A stretch of DNA of 64,000 nt from Thermodesulfobacterium sp. TA1 (GTDB lineage: Bacteria > Desulfobacterota > Thermodesulfobacteria > Thermodesulfobacteriales > Thermodesulfobacteriaceae): NCBI RefSeq assembly GCF_008630935.1, contig NZ_CP043908.1, positions 744,001 through 808,000 on the forward strand, in the 5' to 3' direction. Under the pieces are notes generated by a model, which was not told the origin of the DNA, made no database searches, and was given only the letters and a program-made list of their open reading frames with translations. This document shows, piece after piece, positions 44,582 through 53,052 of this stretch (position 1 is the first letter of the stretch; every line of letters begins with the position of its first letter). The position numbers were made by a program, and so were the translations under genes.

Positions 44582-45267
44582 GCTTTCTCTAAATTCTCTA
44601 AATGGCTAAGAATTTTTTGTAAAACCTCTTCAGGGGAAAGGTTAGAGGTGTCTAAAACCAGAGCCTCTTCTGGTATGGTTAAGGGAGCAACTTTTCTTGT
44701 ACTATCAAGCTGGTCTCTTTTTTTAAGGTTATCTATAACCGTTCCGTAGTGCAGAACTTCTTTTTCAACTTTTTCTTTATATCTTCTTTCAGCCCTAACC
44801 TGTTCATCTGCCGTAAGAAAAACTTTCAGTTCTGCTTCTTTAAAAACTACACTTCCCATGTCTCTTCCTTCAGCCACCACTAAACGATGGTCAACAAGCC
44901 TCCTTAAAAAACCGGTGATAAACTCTCTTACTTCAGGTATGGCAGCTACTACTGAAACCCTTTCTTCTACCTGAATTTCTCTAAGTTCGTGATTAATCTC
45001 TTTTCCTTCATAAAAAATCTGGGTAGCCTCTGGGGTAAGTTTTACCGTAACCGAAGAGAAAATTTTTTCTAAGGTATCTTTGGGGTCCAATTTTTTTGAG
45101 ATAAAATCTTCGTAAAAGTTATGTTTTAAAAGCAAACAAGTAACCAACCTATAAAAAGCCCCTGATTCTAAAAGGGAATATCCAAGGGTTTTAGCCAAAA
45201 GTCTGGCAACGGTAGTTTTCCCAGAGGCTGCAGGTCCGTCTATGGTGATTACCTTAGGCTTTTTCAT
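44578..45267 (-). CDS. cmk: Cytidylate kinase
   Basis: 229 residues; it phosphorylates CMP and dCMP. Walker A DGPAASGKTTVARLLA at 10-25, and the family block VAEGRDMGSVVF. Length and ending (VLDTSNLSPEEVLQKI) are typical. It overlaps nusB by 14 bp and the HNH gene by 4 bp. Confidence 0.95.
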   Translation of the reverse strand: MKKPKVITIDGPAASGKTTVARLLAKTLGYSLLESGAFYRLVTCLLLKHNFYEDFISKKLDPKDTLEKIFSSVTVKLTPEATQIFYEGKEINHELREIQVEERVSVVAAIPEVREFITGFLRRLVDHRLVVAEGRDMGSVVFKEAELKVFLTADEQVRAERRYKEKVEKEVLHYGTVIDNLKKRDQLDSTRKVAPLTIPEEALVLDTSNLSPEEVLQKILSHLENLEKA

Positions 45268-45682
45268 CTTTGCGTACCTTTATTTCCTTTTTATAGATGC
45301 TGTCTAATACCCCGTTTACAAAAGCAGGAGAATCGTCTGTGCCGTAAAGTTTGGCAAGCTCAACAGCTTCGTTGATAGAAACCACTTCAGGAATGTCAGG
45401 CCTAAAAAACATTTCATAAACCGCTATCCTAAGAATGTTTTTATCTGTGATGTTTATTCGGTCTAAAGGCCAGGAAGGGGTATATTTTTGGATAATACCA
45501 TCTATAAACTCTAAGTTTTCTGAGATTCCCCTCACCAATTCTTCGCCAAAACTTAAAGCCTCAAGGCTGTTTATGTTAAGAAATTTTTTATACAAATTAA
45601 TAGCTTCTTCGGTAGAGGCCTTAGATAGCTCTTTTTGGTACAAAATCTGTAAAGCTATTTCTCTACCTTTTCTTCTAATCAT
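45254..45682 (-). CDS. nusB: Transcription antitermination factor NusB
   Basis: A 142-residue all-helical protein that, with NusE, takes part in rRNA antitermination. Family features: RRKGREIALQILYQ at the start, INITDKNILRIAVYEMFF, then SINEAVELAKLYGTDDSPAFVNGVLD. Usual partners ribH/ribE are absent; here it lies between gap (15 bp gap) and cmk (14 bp overlap). Confidence 0.95.
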   Translation of the reverse strand: MIRRKGREIALQILYQKELSKASTEEAINLYKKFLNINSLEALSFGEELVRGISENLEFIDGIIQKYTPSWPLDRINITDKNILRIAVYEMFFRPDIPEVVSINEAVELAKLYGTDDSPAFVNGVLDSIYKKEIKVRKDEKA

Positions 45683-45697
45683 ATCCTACTTATCTAC

Positions 45698-46918
45698 CTA
45701 TATCATCTTTTCTGCTATGTAGACTGTAAGGTCTCCTAACATATTAGTATATGACCCAAGCTCGTTGTCATACCATCCATAAACTACTACCTGAGTAATA
45801 GGAATTTCTACGTGGGTGCAGACTGTGCCTACTTCTGGTAGTGCTTTGCAGATGTCAACTTTGGCGGTGGCTGTCCTGGTATGGGTTTCGCTTCCTTCTA
45901 TGATGGCTGCAGCCTTAGGATAGCCTATGACATCTGAAGAAACGTTTTGTTCTGTAGTAAAAATTAGAAAGTCTTTGTACTTAGTAGCGGCAGCTTCTTT
46001 GTAGATGTTATTGATAAGTTCTCTGTCTATATGGTTTTCTATGCTTTCATCCTGAATGTTTATCGTGAGTATGATTAAACTTCCTGTGGTTAAAGGAACT
46101 CTCACGCTTTCTGCCATAAAACCTACTTTTTTCATCTCAGGTATAACCAAGCTAAGGGCCTCTGCTGCACCGGTAGTTGTAAGTATGATGTTATTAAAAA
46201 CGCTTCTCATTCTTCTAAGGTCTTTAGTGCCTTCCTTAGGTAGACGGTCAAGCACTACTTGTGAACTAGTAGCAGCATGCACGGTAACCATCGAGGCTGA
46301 AAGTATACGGTCTACTCCAAAATAATCTAAAAGTGGTTTGACCATAAAAGCCAAACAGGTGGTAGTACAAGAAGCGGCGGAGATAAGGTTATGTTTGTTA
46401 GGTTGATAAACCTCTTCGTTTATCCCATAAACTACTGTAACCGCATCCTCTGGAATACCTTTTTCTTTTTCTTTAACCTTAAACGGTGCGGAAACGATTA
46501 CTTTTTCAGCACCTCCCAAAAAATGTCCTCTAACAGCACCTTTAGAACCTTCTGGGTCTGCGTTTGGGTCTCTAAACTTTCCGGTGCAATCAATCACCAA
46601 CTTAACCCCTTCTTCTCTCCAGTTTATTTCCTTAGGATTCCTACTGGTTCTCAAGATTTTTACCTTTACCCCGTCTATATACATCGTTCCTTCTTTTTCG
46701 TCTAAATTTTCAATAACCCTTTTTCCTTTATGTCCGTAAAGATAAACAGGAAGCCATCCATAGGTGCTGTCTTTTTCTAAGTAGCTTGCTATATCTGAAA
46801 AAGAAGTTCCCACTTCTCTTCCAACATTTACTACAATTTCATCAAAATACTTTCTTGCTATATGATGCCACAAAGTAAGTTTACCAATTCTTCCTAAACC
46901 GTTTATGCCTAACTTCAT
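45698..46918 (-). CDS. gap: Glyceraldehyde-3-phosphate dehydrogenase, long divergent form
   Basis: 406 residues, about 70 more than usual GAPDH. INGLGRIGKLTLWH opens the Rossmann fold. The catalytic Cys184 is in SAASCTTTCLAF (usual SNASCTTNC) and the His214 motif reads TVHAATSSQ (usual HSYT). The NAD-selecting Asp after the second strand is replaced by Gly-Arg (VNVGREVG), which may mean NADP use (inference). TTTGAAEALSLVIPE and WYDNELGSYTNML show it is a real family member. Glycolysis or gluconeogenesis is likely. It overlaps the PPDK-like gene by 4 bp, so the two are co-translated. Confidence 0.85.
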   Translation of the reverse strand: MKLGINGLGRIGKLTLWHHIARKYFDEIVVNVGREVGTSFSDIASYLEKDSTYGWLPVYLYGHKGKRVIENLDEKEGTMYIDGVKVKILRTSRNPKEINWREEGVKLVIDCTGKFRDPNADPEGSKGAVRGHFLGGAEKVIVSAPFKVKEKEKGIPEDAVTVVYGINEEVYQPNKHNLISAASCTTTCLAFMVKPLLDYFGVDRILSASMVTVHAATSSQVVLDRLPKEGTKDLRRMRSVFNNIILTTTGAAEALSLVIPEMKKVGFMAESVRVPLTTGSLIILTINIQDESIENHIDRELINNIYKEAAATKYKDFLIFTTEQNVSSDVIGYPKAAAIIEGSETHTRTATAKVDICKALPEVGTVCTHVEIPITQVVVYGWYDNELGSYTNMLGDLTVYIAEKMI

Positions 46919-49900
46919 AATACACCTCCTATATGGTTATATTTTGAAGCCTTGGTTAAAAGGTCGATTTTTCCTTTGAAAACTTGACCGGTTATTCCGT
47001 TTAAGGTGATCCAATCCCCTAACCTAAGGACATGTCCGTTAATTTTGGCTTCTTTCTTTACTTCGTCTATACTTAAGTTTTCACAACCAACCACACAGAT
47101 CTTCCCCAGTCTTGAAGCTACTATGGCAGCATGTGAGGTTTGTCCGCCTCTTGCCGTAAGAATACCATCTACTCTGTGGATTTCTCGTATGTTGTCTGGC
47201 ACTGTATCGTATCTTACCAATATCAAGGGTTCTCCTGTATCCATGCTTAAAATATCTTCCCATCCAAAAGCTATCTTACCTGAAATCAACCCACCGGTAA
47301 CACCTATACCTTTACCTATGTATTCTAAGTTTTTAAGTAATTCTTTGCTAAAGAAGGGTATTTCTCTTTCTTCTCTAAGAATTATATCCCTTACTTGTAA
47401 AATATAAAGGGAATTTGGGTCATTTCCTTCAAAAGTAAACTCAATTTCTTGGTGGCCCCATCCTTTTTCATACACTAAATAATAGGCTAAATCAAGTAAA
47501 GCTTTATAAACATCAGGAAAAGCTTCTTGTAAAGAAGGTCCTTCTCTTTCTTCTATCTTCTTTTGTTCTATAGAAATAGGATAGGCATTTACCAGCCCTG
47601 AGACGATGTCTTCTCCTTGGTTATAAGAGGTGTAGTCTCCCCAGAGGATAATCCTCGGAAATTTTCCTACCGGAGAGGTGGTTAACGTAACCCCTGTTCC
47701 TGTTAGGTCTCCCATGTTTCCAAAAACCATCTGCTGAACGATGACCGCTGTACCCCATTCGTCAGAAAGCTGCATTATTTCACGATAAGACCTTGCCTTT
47801 TCATTAAACCAAGAGGTTAAAATAAGTTCAATACCTTTAAAAAGCTGTTCCCAAGGGTCATCTAAAACAGGAATTCCTAATTCTTGAACACTTTTTCTGT
47901 ATAACAACGCAAGTTCTTTCATCTGTTCTCCGCTAAACTCCCTTTTTTTCTTTACCTTATACTTTCTTTTATGCTCCCGCATAAGATGGTTGAAAAAATC
48001 CCTCTGTACCCCAAAAGCCATCGCCCAGCTTTGGATAAACCTTCTATAAGTATCCCATGCAAACCATAGATTTCCAGAAACCTTAGCCAACCCTTCTACC
48101 GTCTCAAGGTTTAACCCTACGTTTAAGATAGAGTTCATCATCCCAGGCATAGAAAGAGCAGCCCCACTTCTTATACTGACTACTAAAGGATTTTCTTTTC
48201 CTCCAAAAACTTTTTGAGAAATGTTTTCTAACAGATTGATATTATATTTAATTTTTTCTGTATAATCATTCCACAGCTCTGGATATTTTTGGATAAGGGG
48301 ATAACATCTAAAAACTTCGGTGGTTAAGATAAATCCTGGAGGGATTTTATTTTTTATTCCTTCTTCTTGGGCTAATATAGTAAGGATATAACCTTTATTA
48401 CCGAGATAGATTAGGTCGGTTACTAAGGAGTTAGGTTTATGGATAAAAGAAACCGTTCTCCTTGGGTCATAACTCATAAGCAAGTTTAGGTCCTGTTTAG
48501 CTATTTTTTCTAAGTAAGAAGAAAGGATGTCGTAGATTTTTTTGAGAAACCGGTCTAAATGGGTTAAGCCAAAGGCCTCCCCTATGATATCTTTTATAAC
48601 CACCTCACTTATACAAAAATAAATTTGTTCTCGTTCTAATCCACAAAAACATTTTTTATATTTTGATAAAATCTCTTCCTCGTTTAAGGTTTGAAAAACT
48701 AAAGGAAAAACCTTAAGATAGGGGTTAACATAGTAAACTTTAACTATATGCTGAACGCCCTCTAAAAGTCCTCTAAAGATATCTAAGTATTGATTGTAAG
48801 TGAGAGGATAACTTTTTAGCGAATATTCTAAAAGGTTTAGGGAGGATTCAAACTTTTGCGAAAAAATTCCGTCTATTTCAAGGGCTTTTTTGAAAAGTTT
48901 TAAAATTTTTAGGATTTTAAAGAAAGATGCCCTGGTAATAAACTGTAAATCAAAGCCCTCTATTAGTTTTTCAAATAAAAGGTTGGCTAAGTATTCAAGA
49001 CGAAAGGTGAGACCTAAGGCGTCAAACTTTTTTTCTTTATACCTTCCATACATAGAGGGGATGTCTGCAGCTATGTGCCTTTTTTGCAAAATTTCTTCTA
49101 AAGGAGGATAGGTTTGTTGAGATAAAATGACCCCTTTAAGCTCTTCCATCCAGCCTAAAATCTTTTCTAAGAGCAAATACAAATCCTTGGGTTCTTCTTG
49201 AAGCAGTGTCTTTAGTTCTTTGATAAAAGGATATTCTCTTTCATCATACTGCATCAACAAAAGGTTTACATCTTTTAGAACCCCAAAATATTTTTGATAC
49301 TCTAAATGGTATAAATAAACGGTAAGATAAAACTTTTTCTTATAGCTTTCGTCAAAATCTATGTTTTTAAGGGCTTTTTCCAAAGAATAAAGGTCTATAT
49401 TTAAAAGGTCTTCAAAGTCCTTTAGGTTTGCTTCCTGAAAAACCTTTTGGATTAATTTTTGCATTTGAACATGTAATTCTATTTCTTCATTTTTTATTTT
49501 ATTATGAACTGTTTCCGGAACATATTTAATAATATGTGTATCATCTAAGGTAAACCAGAATTTAAGTATATTTTGGATAAACTCAACGGCTAAGCTTGAG
49601 TTTTCGATGTGGATAAATTTTCTTAAAAAGTGGATTAAGGTGTCTCTTCTTTTGAAAAGCTCGTCAAGTTCGGTTGAAAGGTCTCTTATAAGGCCTTCAG
49701 CTCCGATTTCGTTGTAATAGACAGGCAATAGTTTACAAAACTGTTTTGTAAGGTTATATACCGGTTTGATAGGTGCATTAAGTAGATGAGTAATCTCTTT
49801 TTGAAAAAGGTCGGTATCTTTGATAGAAATGCCGTAAAGTTTTAGGTTAAGTATCATCGCAGCAAGAAGACTGCTACACCATTCAGGATTAACCTTAAAG

Positions 49901-51096
49901 ATCTCAAGCCAAGTTTTTATGTTAATAAGATGATGAGGATTTTGGATTATCTTCCAGTTAAGACCAATTCCCCTGATTTGGGGAGGTTGAAAACCAAACT
50001 TAATGATTTCGTTTATTAACACCTCTATAAGATAGACTTCTTTTTTGTTTAAAATACAAATTCCGATGTTTTTTATGCATTCAAGGACAGTTCGAGGATA
50101 AAGATTAAGTTTTTCTTTAAGGATACCAAAAAATTTTATGATAAACTCATCTAAGTTTTGAGAAGGTTTGGAGTTTATAAGTAAAATCAAGTTTCGGTTT
50201 ACTTCTTTGATCAGTTCTTCATGGATAAGCCTAAGTAGAGGAGCTTTTATCAAATCAAAAAGAAAATTAATCTTTAATTCATCTGAGATATGATGTTGGT
50301 TTAGTTGATTGATAGAAGATATAAAATTTTTTAGCTTTTTAAGTAGGTCTAAATGGTCTGGAAAGGACAAAAGTTGAGACAAATTAACCGTTTCTTCGTT
50401 TAAACATTTAAGAAGGTCGTTAAAATAACTTGGGGTTAAAAAGTATTCTTTTATATTACTTTCAGAAAGTTTTTGAATAAGATTAACCTCACAGGTTTCT
50501 GCTAATTTTTCCCACAAAGTATAGGTTAAAATATAGGCTTTTTTAAAAAGGTCTATGTAAACTAACTCAAGTTCTCGCGAAAGGGAAAGTTTGGTTAATT
50601 TTTGTATTAAACGTTTAAAAGAGTAATAGTTTTCTAAAAAATTTAAAAAATATTCTTCTGGAAGATTGGTTATGGCCTTTAAAATTTCCTTAAAAACCGG
50701 GATTAATTCATAAAAACTTTCCTGGTCTATAAGGTCAGCCGTTTTGTCAAGGATAGAAAAGATAGTTTCTGCGGTCTTGATGTTAACGTCCTGGTCCTTA
50801 CCAAAAAACTTAAACAAAAGGTCAAAAATCAACCAATAAGCTCTGTTTCTGTAAGGATGTTTGATTAATAAAGAAAGATTGGCTAAAAAGAAACTTCTTA
50901 GTTCTTCTAAAACAAGAGCACTGTTTTTATAAGGGTGAAAGCTTTCTTTTAAAAGATGTTCTATTTGCTGCCTAAGTCCCGGAAATTTCGCATAAATTTC
51001 TAAAAAAACATTATATTTAGGTTCATATTGGACGTCTTCTACGAAAGTATAGGCTAAGTTGGCTAATAGAGCTTTAGACGTAAACTTTTCCATCAT
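46915..51096 (-). CDS. PPDK/PEP-synthase-like protein lacking the PEP barrel, with giant N-terminal domain
   Basis: 1393 residues. The first ~870 are alpha-helical, Leu/Lys/Glu rich and of no family I know. From ~900 comes a pyruvate phosphate dikinase-type nucleotide-binding domain: LVVSIRSGAALSMPGMMNSI (Met983 starts MPGMM) and QQMVFGNMGDLTGTGV. The phosphohistidine domain has the catalytic His1322 in TARGGQTSHAAIVASRLG. The protein ends about 70 residues later, so the C-terminal TIM barrel that binds PEP/pyruvate is missing. It could transfer phosphate from ATP to another partner or acceptor. It is coupled to gap downstream. No clear ribosome site precedes ATG 51096; rimI ends 12 bp before. 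Confidence 0.75.
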   Translation of the reverse strand: MMEKFTSKALLANLAYTFVEDVQYEPKYNVFLEIYAKFPGLRQQIEHLLKESFHPYKNSALVLEELRSFFLANLSLLIKHPYRNRAYWLIFDLLFKFFGKDQDVNIKTAETIFSILDKTADLIDQESFYELIPVFKEILKAITNLPEEYFLNFLENYYSFKRLIQKLTKLSLSRELELVYIDLFKKAYILTYTLWEKLAETCEVNLIQKLSESNIKEYFLTPSYFNDLLKCLNEETVNLSQLLSFPDHLDLLKKLKNFISSINQLNQHHISDELKINFLFDLIKAPLLRLIHEELIKEVNRNLILLINSKPSQNLDEFIIKFFGILKEKLNLYPRTVLECIKNIGICILNKKEVYLIEVLINEIIKFGFQPPQIRGIGLNWKIIQNPHHLINIKTWLEIFKVNPEWCSSLLAAMILNLKLYGISIKDTDLFQKEITHLLNAPIKPVYNLTKQFCKLLPVYYNEIGAEGLIRDLSTELDELFKRRDTLIHFLRKFIHIENSSLAVEFIQNILKFWFTLDDTHIIKYVPETVHNKIKNEEIELHVQMQKLIQKVFQEANLKDFEDLLNIDLYSLEKALKNIDFDESYKKKFYLTVYLYHLEYQKYFGVLKDVNLLLMQYDEREYPFIKELKTLLQEEPKDLYLLLEKILGWMEELKGVILSQQTYPPLEEILQKRHIAADIPSMYGRYKEKKFDALGLTFRLEYLANLLFEKLIEGFDLQFITRASFFKILKILKLFKKALEIDGIFSQKFESSLNLLEYSLKSYPLTYNQYLDIFRGLLEGVQHIVKVYYVNPYLKVFPLVFQTLNEEEILSKYKKCFCGLEREQIYFCISEVVIKDIIGEAFGLTHLDRFLKKIYDILSSYLEKIAKQDLNLLMSYDPRRTVSFIHKPNSLVTDLIYLGNKGYILTILAQEEGIKNKIPPGFILTTEVFRCYPLIQKYPELWNDYTEKIKYNINLLENISQKVFGGKENPLVVSIRSGAALSMPGMMNSILNVGLNLETVEGLAKVSGNLWFAWDTYRRFIQSWAMAFGVQRDFFNHLMREHKRKYKVKKKREFSGEQMKELALLYRKSVQELGIPVLDDPWEQLFKGIELILTSWFNEKARSYREIMQLSDEWGTAVIVQQMVFGNMGDLTGTGVTLTTSPVGKFPRIILWGDYTSYNQGEDIVSGLVNAYPISIEQKKIEEREGPSLQEAFPDVYKALLDLAYYLVYEKGWGHQEIEFTFEGNDPNSLYILQVRDIILREEREIPFFSKELLKNLEYIGKGIGVTGGLISGKIAFGWEDILSMDTGEPLILVRYDTVPDNIREIHRVDGILTARGGQTSHAAIVASRLGKICVVGCENLSIDEVKKEAKINGHVLRLGDWITLNGITGQVFKGKIDLLTKASKYNHIGGVL

Positions 51097-51108
51097 TTTA
51101 TCATGATT

Positions 51109-51543
51109 TCAAAGGGTTTTAGTCATTACTAAAGCGTCTGTATTTTGATAGTATCCTTTCCTAAGATAAACCTCTTGAAAACCCATTTTTTGATATAGTT
51201 TAAGTGCAGGTTGATTGTCTACCCTTAATTCTAAATGGATTTTTTTTAGCCCATTAGTTTTTAAATATCTCAAAAACTCATTTAAAAGAAAGGTTCCTAA
51301 CCCCTTTTTTTGATGCTCTTTTTTTATACCTATTCTTAAAATTTCTGCCTCATCTAAAATTTGTCTAAAAATAAGATAACCGAGCTTTTCTTCTTGATGT
51401 TTAAGGATCCAGATTTTAGAAAAGGGGTTTTTAAACTCAGCCCAAAGAGTTTGGTAATCCCAAGGTTCTTCAAAAAGCTCTTTTTCTAACCAAGCTATAA
51501 ATTTAAGGTCTTCTTCTTGTTGTAACTCCTCTATCTTACTCAT
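51109..51543 (-). CDS. rimI: Ribosomal protein bS18 alanine N-acetyltransferase RimI (GNAT)
   Basis: A 144-residue GNAT acetyltransferase. EAEILRIGIKKEHQKKGLGTFLLNEF holds the acetyl-CoA loop (H-Q-K-K-G-L-G), and HLELRVDNQPALKLYQKMGF is the RimI-type C-terminal block. Members acetylate the N-terminus of S18, though some act on other proteins. It overlaps rapZ by 8 bp. Confidence 0.85.
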   Translation of the reverse strand: MSKIEELQQEEDLKFIAWLEKELFEEPWDYQTLWAEFKNPFSKIWILKHQEEKLGYLIFRQILDEAEILRIGIKKEHQKKGLGTFLLNEFLRYLKTNGLKKIHLELRVDNQPALKLYQKMGFQEVYLRKGYYQNTDALVMTKTL

Positions 51544-52408
51544 CTTTATTTATGTCTCTGTGAGATACAATAATTTCTACATCCGATGAAAAATTCTTTA
51601 ATTCATCTTTTAAATGGTCTATCAAAGCTACGGAACGGTGCCTTCCACCTGTACAGCCTATGGCTAAACTAAGATAGCGTTTGTTGCTGTTAGAATAAAC
51701 AGGGATTAACCAGTTTAAAAAATTTTTTAAATAATCTAAAAATTGTTGGGTAACCTCAGATTTTAACAAATATTCTTTAATGAGTCGATTTTCTCCGGTA
51801 AGAGGTTTTAGTTCAGGGTCAAAATAAGGGTTAGGAAGCATCCTCGCATCAAATACGTAGTCTGCTTCAGGTGGAAGCCCATATTTATATCCAAAAGAAA
51901 TAAAGTGCAACACAAGGTTTTTAAAATCGGTCCTTTTTCTATATCTGTTAAAAATTTCGTTTCGTAGTTGATGGATGTTATAATTAGAGGTATCGATGAA
52001 AAGAGTAGCCAGTTGTCTGATCTCTGCAAGAAGTTTTTTTTCAAGTTCTATTGCCTCTTCTAATCCTAATTCTTTTTCTTTTAAAAGGGGATGTAACCTT
52101 CTTGTAAGGTTAAACCTTGAGATGATAACCTTAGTTCGGGCGTCAAGAAAGACGAGTTCCCAGAAATAACCTAAGCTTTTTATTTGAGTAAGCACATATT
52201 TAAACTCAGATAAAAAATATTTATCCCTTATGTCCATTACCAAGGCTACCTTGTCTGCAGACAAACTCTCCTTAACCTCTTTTAAAAAAGAAACCAAAAG
52301 TCTGGTAGGAAAGTTGTCTATGGCAAGGTAGCCTAAGTCTTCAAAAGCTTTTAAGGCTGTGCTTTTCCCGGAACCAGAGGTTCCGCTTATGATGATTAAA
52401 TTAGGCAT
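51536..52408 (-). CDS. rapZ: RNase adapter protein RapZ
   Basis: 290 residues. Walker A ISGTSGSGKSTALKAFEDLG (7-26), the YLAIDNFP block, FGYKYGLPPEADYVFDARML and the C-terminal CTGGRHRSVAL are all diagnostic. In E. coli it binds glucosamine 6-phosphate and guides RNase E to the sRNA GlmZ, so controlling glmS. Whether this host has such sRNAs is unknown. It sits 3 bp after hpf, an arrangement also seen in rpoN-hpf-rapZ loci, with glmS ~8 kb downstream in the same transcript. Confidence 0.95.
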   Translation of the reverse strand: MPNLIIISGTSGSGKSTALKAFEDLGYLAIDNFPTRLLVSFLKEVKESLSADKVALVMDIRDKYFLSEFKYVLTQIKSLGYFWELVFLDARTKVIISRFNLTRRLHPLLKEKELGLEEAIELEKKLLAEIRQLATLFIDTSNYNIHQLRNEIFNRYRKRTDFKNLVLHFISFGYKYGLPPEADYVFDARMLPNPYFDPELKPLTGENRLIKEYLLKSEVTQQFLDYLKNFLNWLIPVYSNSNKRYLSLAIGCTGGRHRSVALIDHLKDELKNFSSDVEIIVSHRDINKDE

Positions 52409-52411
52409 CTT

Positions 52412-52921
52412 TTAAGCAAACTCTGGAACAAGAACCACAGGTTTATCGTCTTTTATATAGGCTACGCATAGTTTATCATAGTCGGTATTATAAAAAATTA
52501 AGAAACTCTCTTTATGGTTTTTCTGAAGCCATTTAATAGCTTCTGTGGTAGATAGATGATTGACCTCAATTTTTTTGATTTCGTAGTTTGGACTAGAAGC
52601 TTCTTCAGATATTTCAACAGTTTTTCCTTTCCTAAATTCTTTACGTTTTTCTTTTAACTTTTTAACCTGTTTTTCTAAGGTTTCATAAGCAAGGTCTATA
52701 GCTTCATAAATGTCTGAAGTTTCCTCTTTTGCTACTAATACTTCTCCATCTCCTTTAAGAATTATTTCAACAATTTCTCTAAATTTTTCTCTTCTAAACA
52801 CTATCTGTACGTTTACCGGACCTTCAAAATACTTTTCAAATTTACTGATTTTTTTTTCTGCATACTGTTTGATAGCTTCTGATGTATCAAGACCCTTAAA
52901 AGTGAAATTAAAATCCATCAT
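52412..52921 (-). CDS. hpf: Ribosome hibernation promoting factor, long form
   Basis: 169 residues. The N-terminal ~100 residues are the HPF/RaiA fold (FNFTFKGLDTSEAIKQYAEK at the start and VAKEETSDIYEAIDLAYETL), and the C-terminal ~55 (IKKIEVNHLSTTEAIKWLQK, then YIKDDKPVVLVPE) form the dimerising tail of the long form. It stalls and pairs 70S ribosomes in slow growth. AGGAGGT is 6 nt upstream of ATG 52921. It appears to be the first gene of the eleven-gene operon that ends with rsfS. Confidence 0.95.
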   Translation of the reverse strand: MMDFNFTFKGLDTSEAIKQYAEKKISKFEKYFEGPVNVQIVFRREKFREIVEIILKGDGEVLVAKEETSDIYEAIDLAYETLEKQVKKLKEKRKEFRKGKTVEISEEASSPNYEIKKIEVNHLSTTEAIKWLQKNHKESFLIFYNTDYDKLCVAYIKDDKPVVLVPEFA

Positions 52922-52993
52922 TCAAAAACCTCCTTGAATAAAATTTTATTATCTTTTATGATAAAGTTTACCAATTTTCATATAAAATTCAAT

Positions 52994-53040
52994 CCCTATC
53001 CCTTATACCTTTTTCTTAAAAATAGGTATAAGAGATAGGG
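52994..53040 (-). terminator. 17-bp inverted repeat between clpB and hpf
   Basis: Arms CCCTATCCCTTATACCT (52994-53010) and AGGTATAAGAGATAGGG (53024-53040) pair at 16 of 17 positions around a 13-nt loop. It lies 12 bp after the clpB stop. The T-run after it is weak, so termination is likely but not certain; RNA stabilisation of the clpB end is another option. Confidence 0.5.
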
Positions 53041-53052
53041 TAAGGAGGAGGA

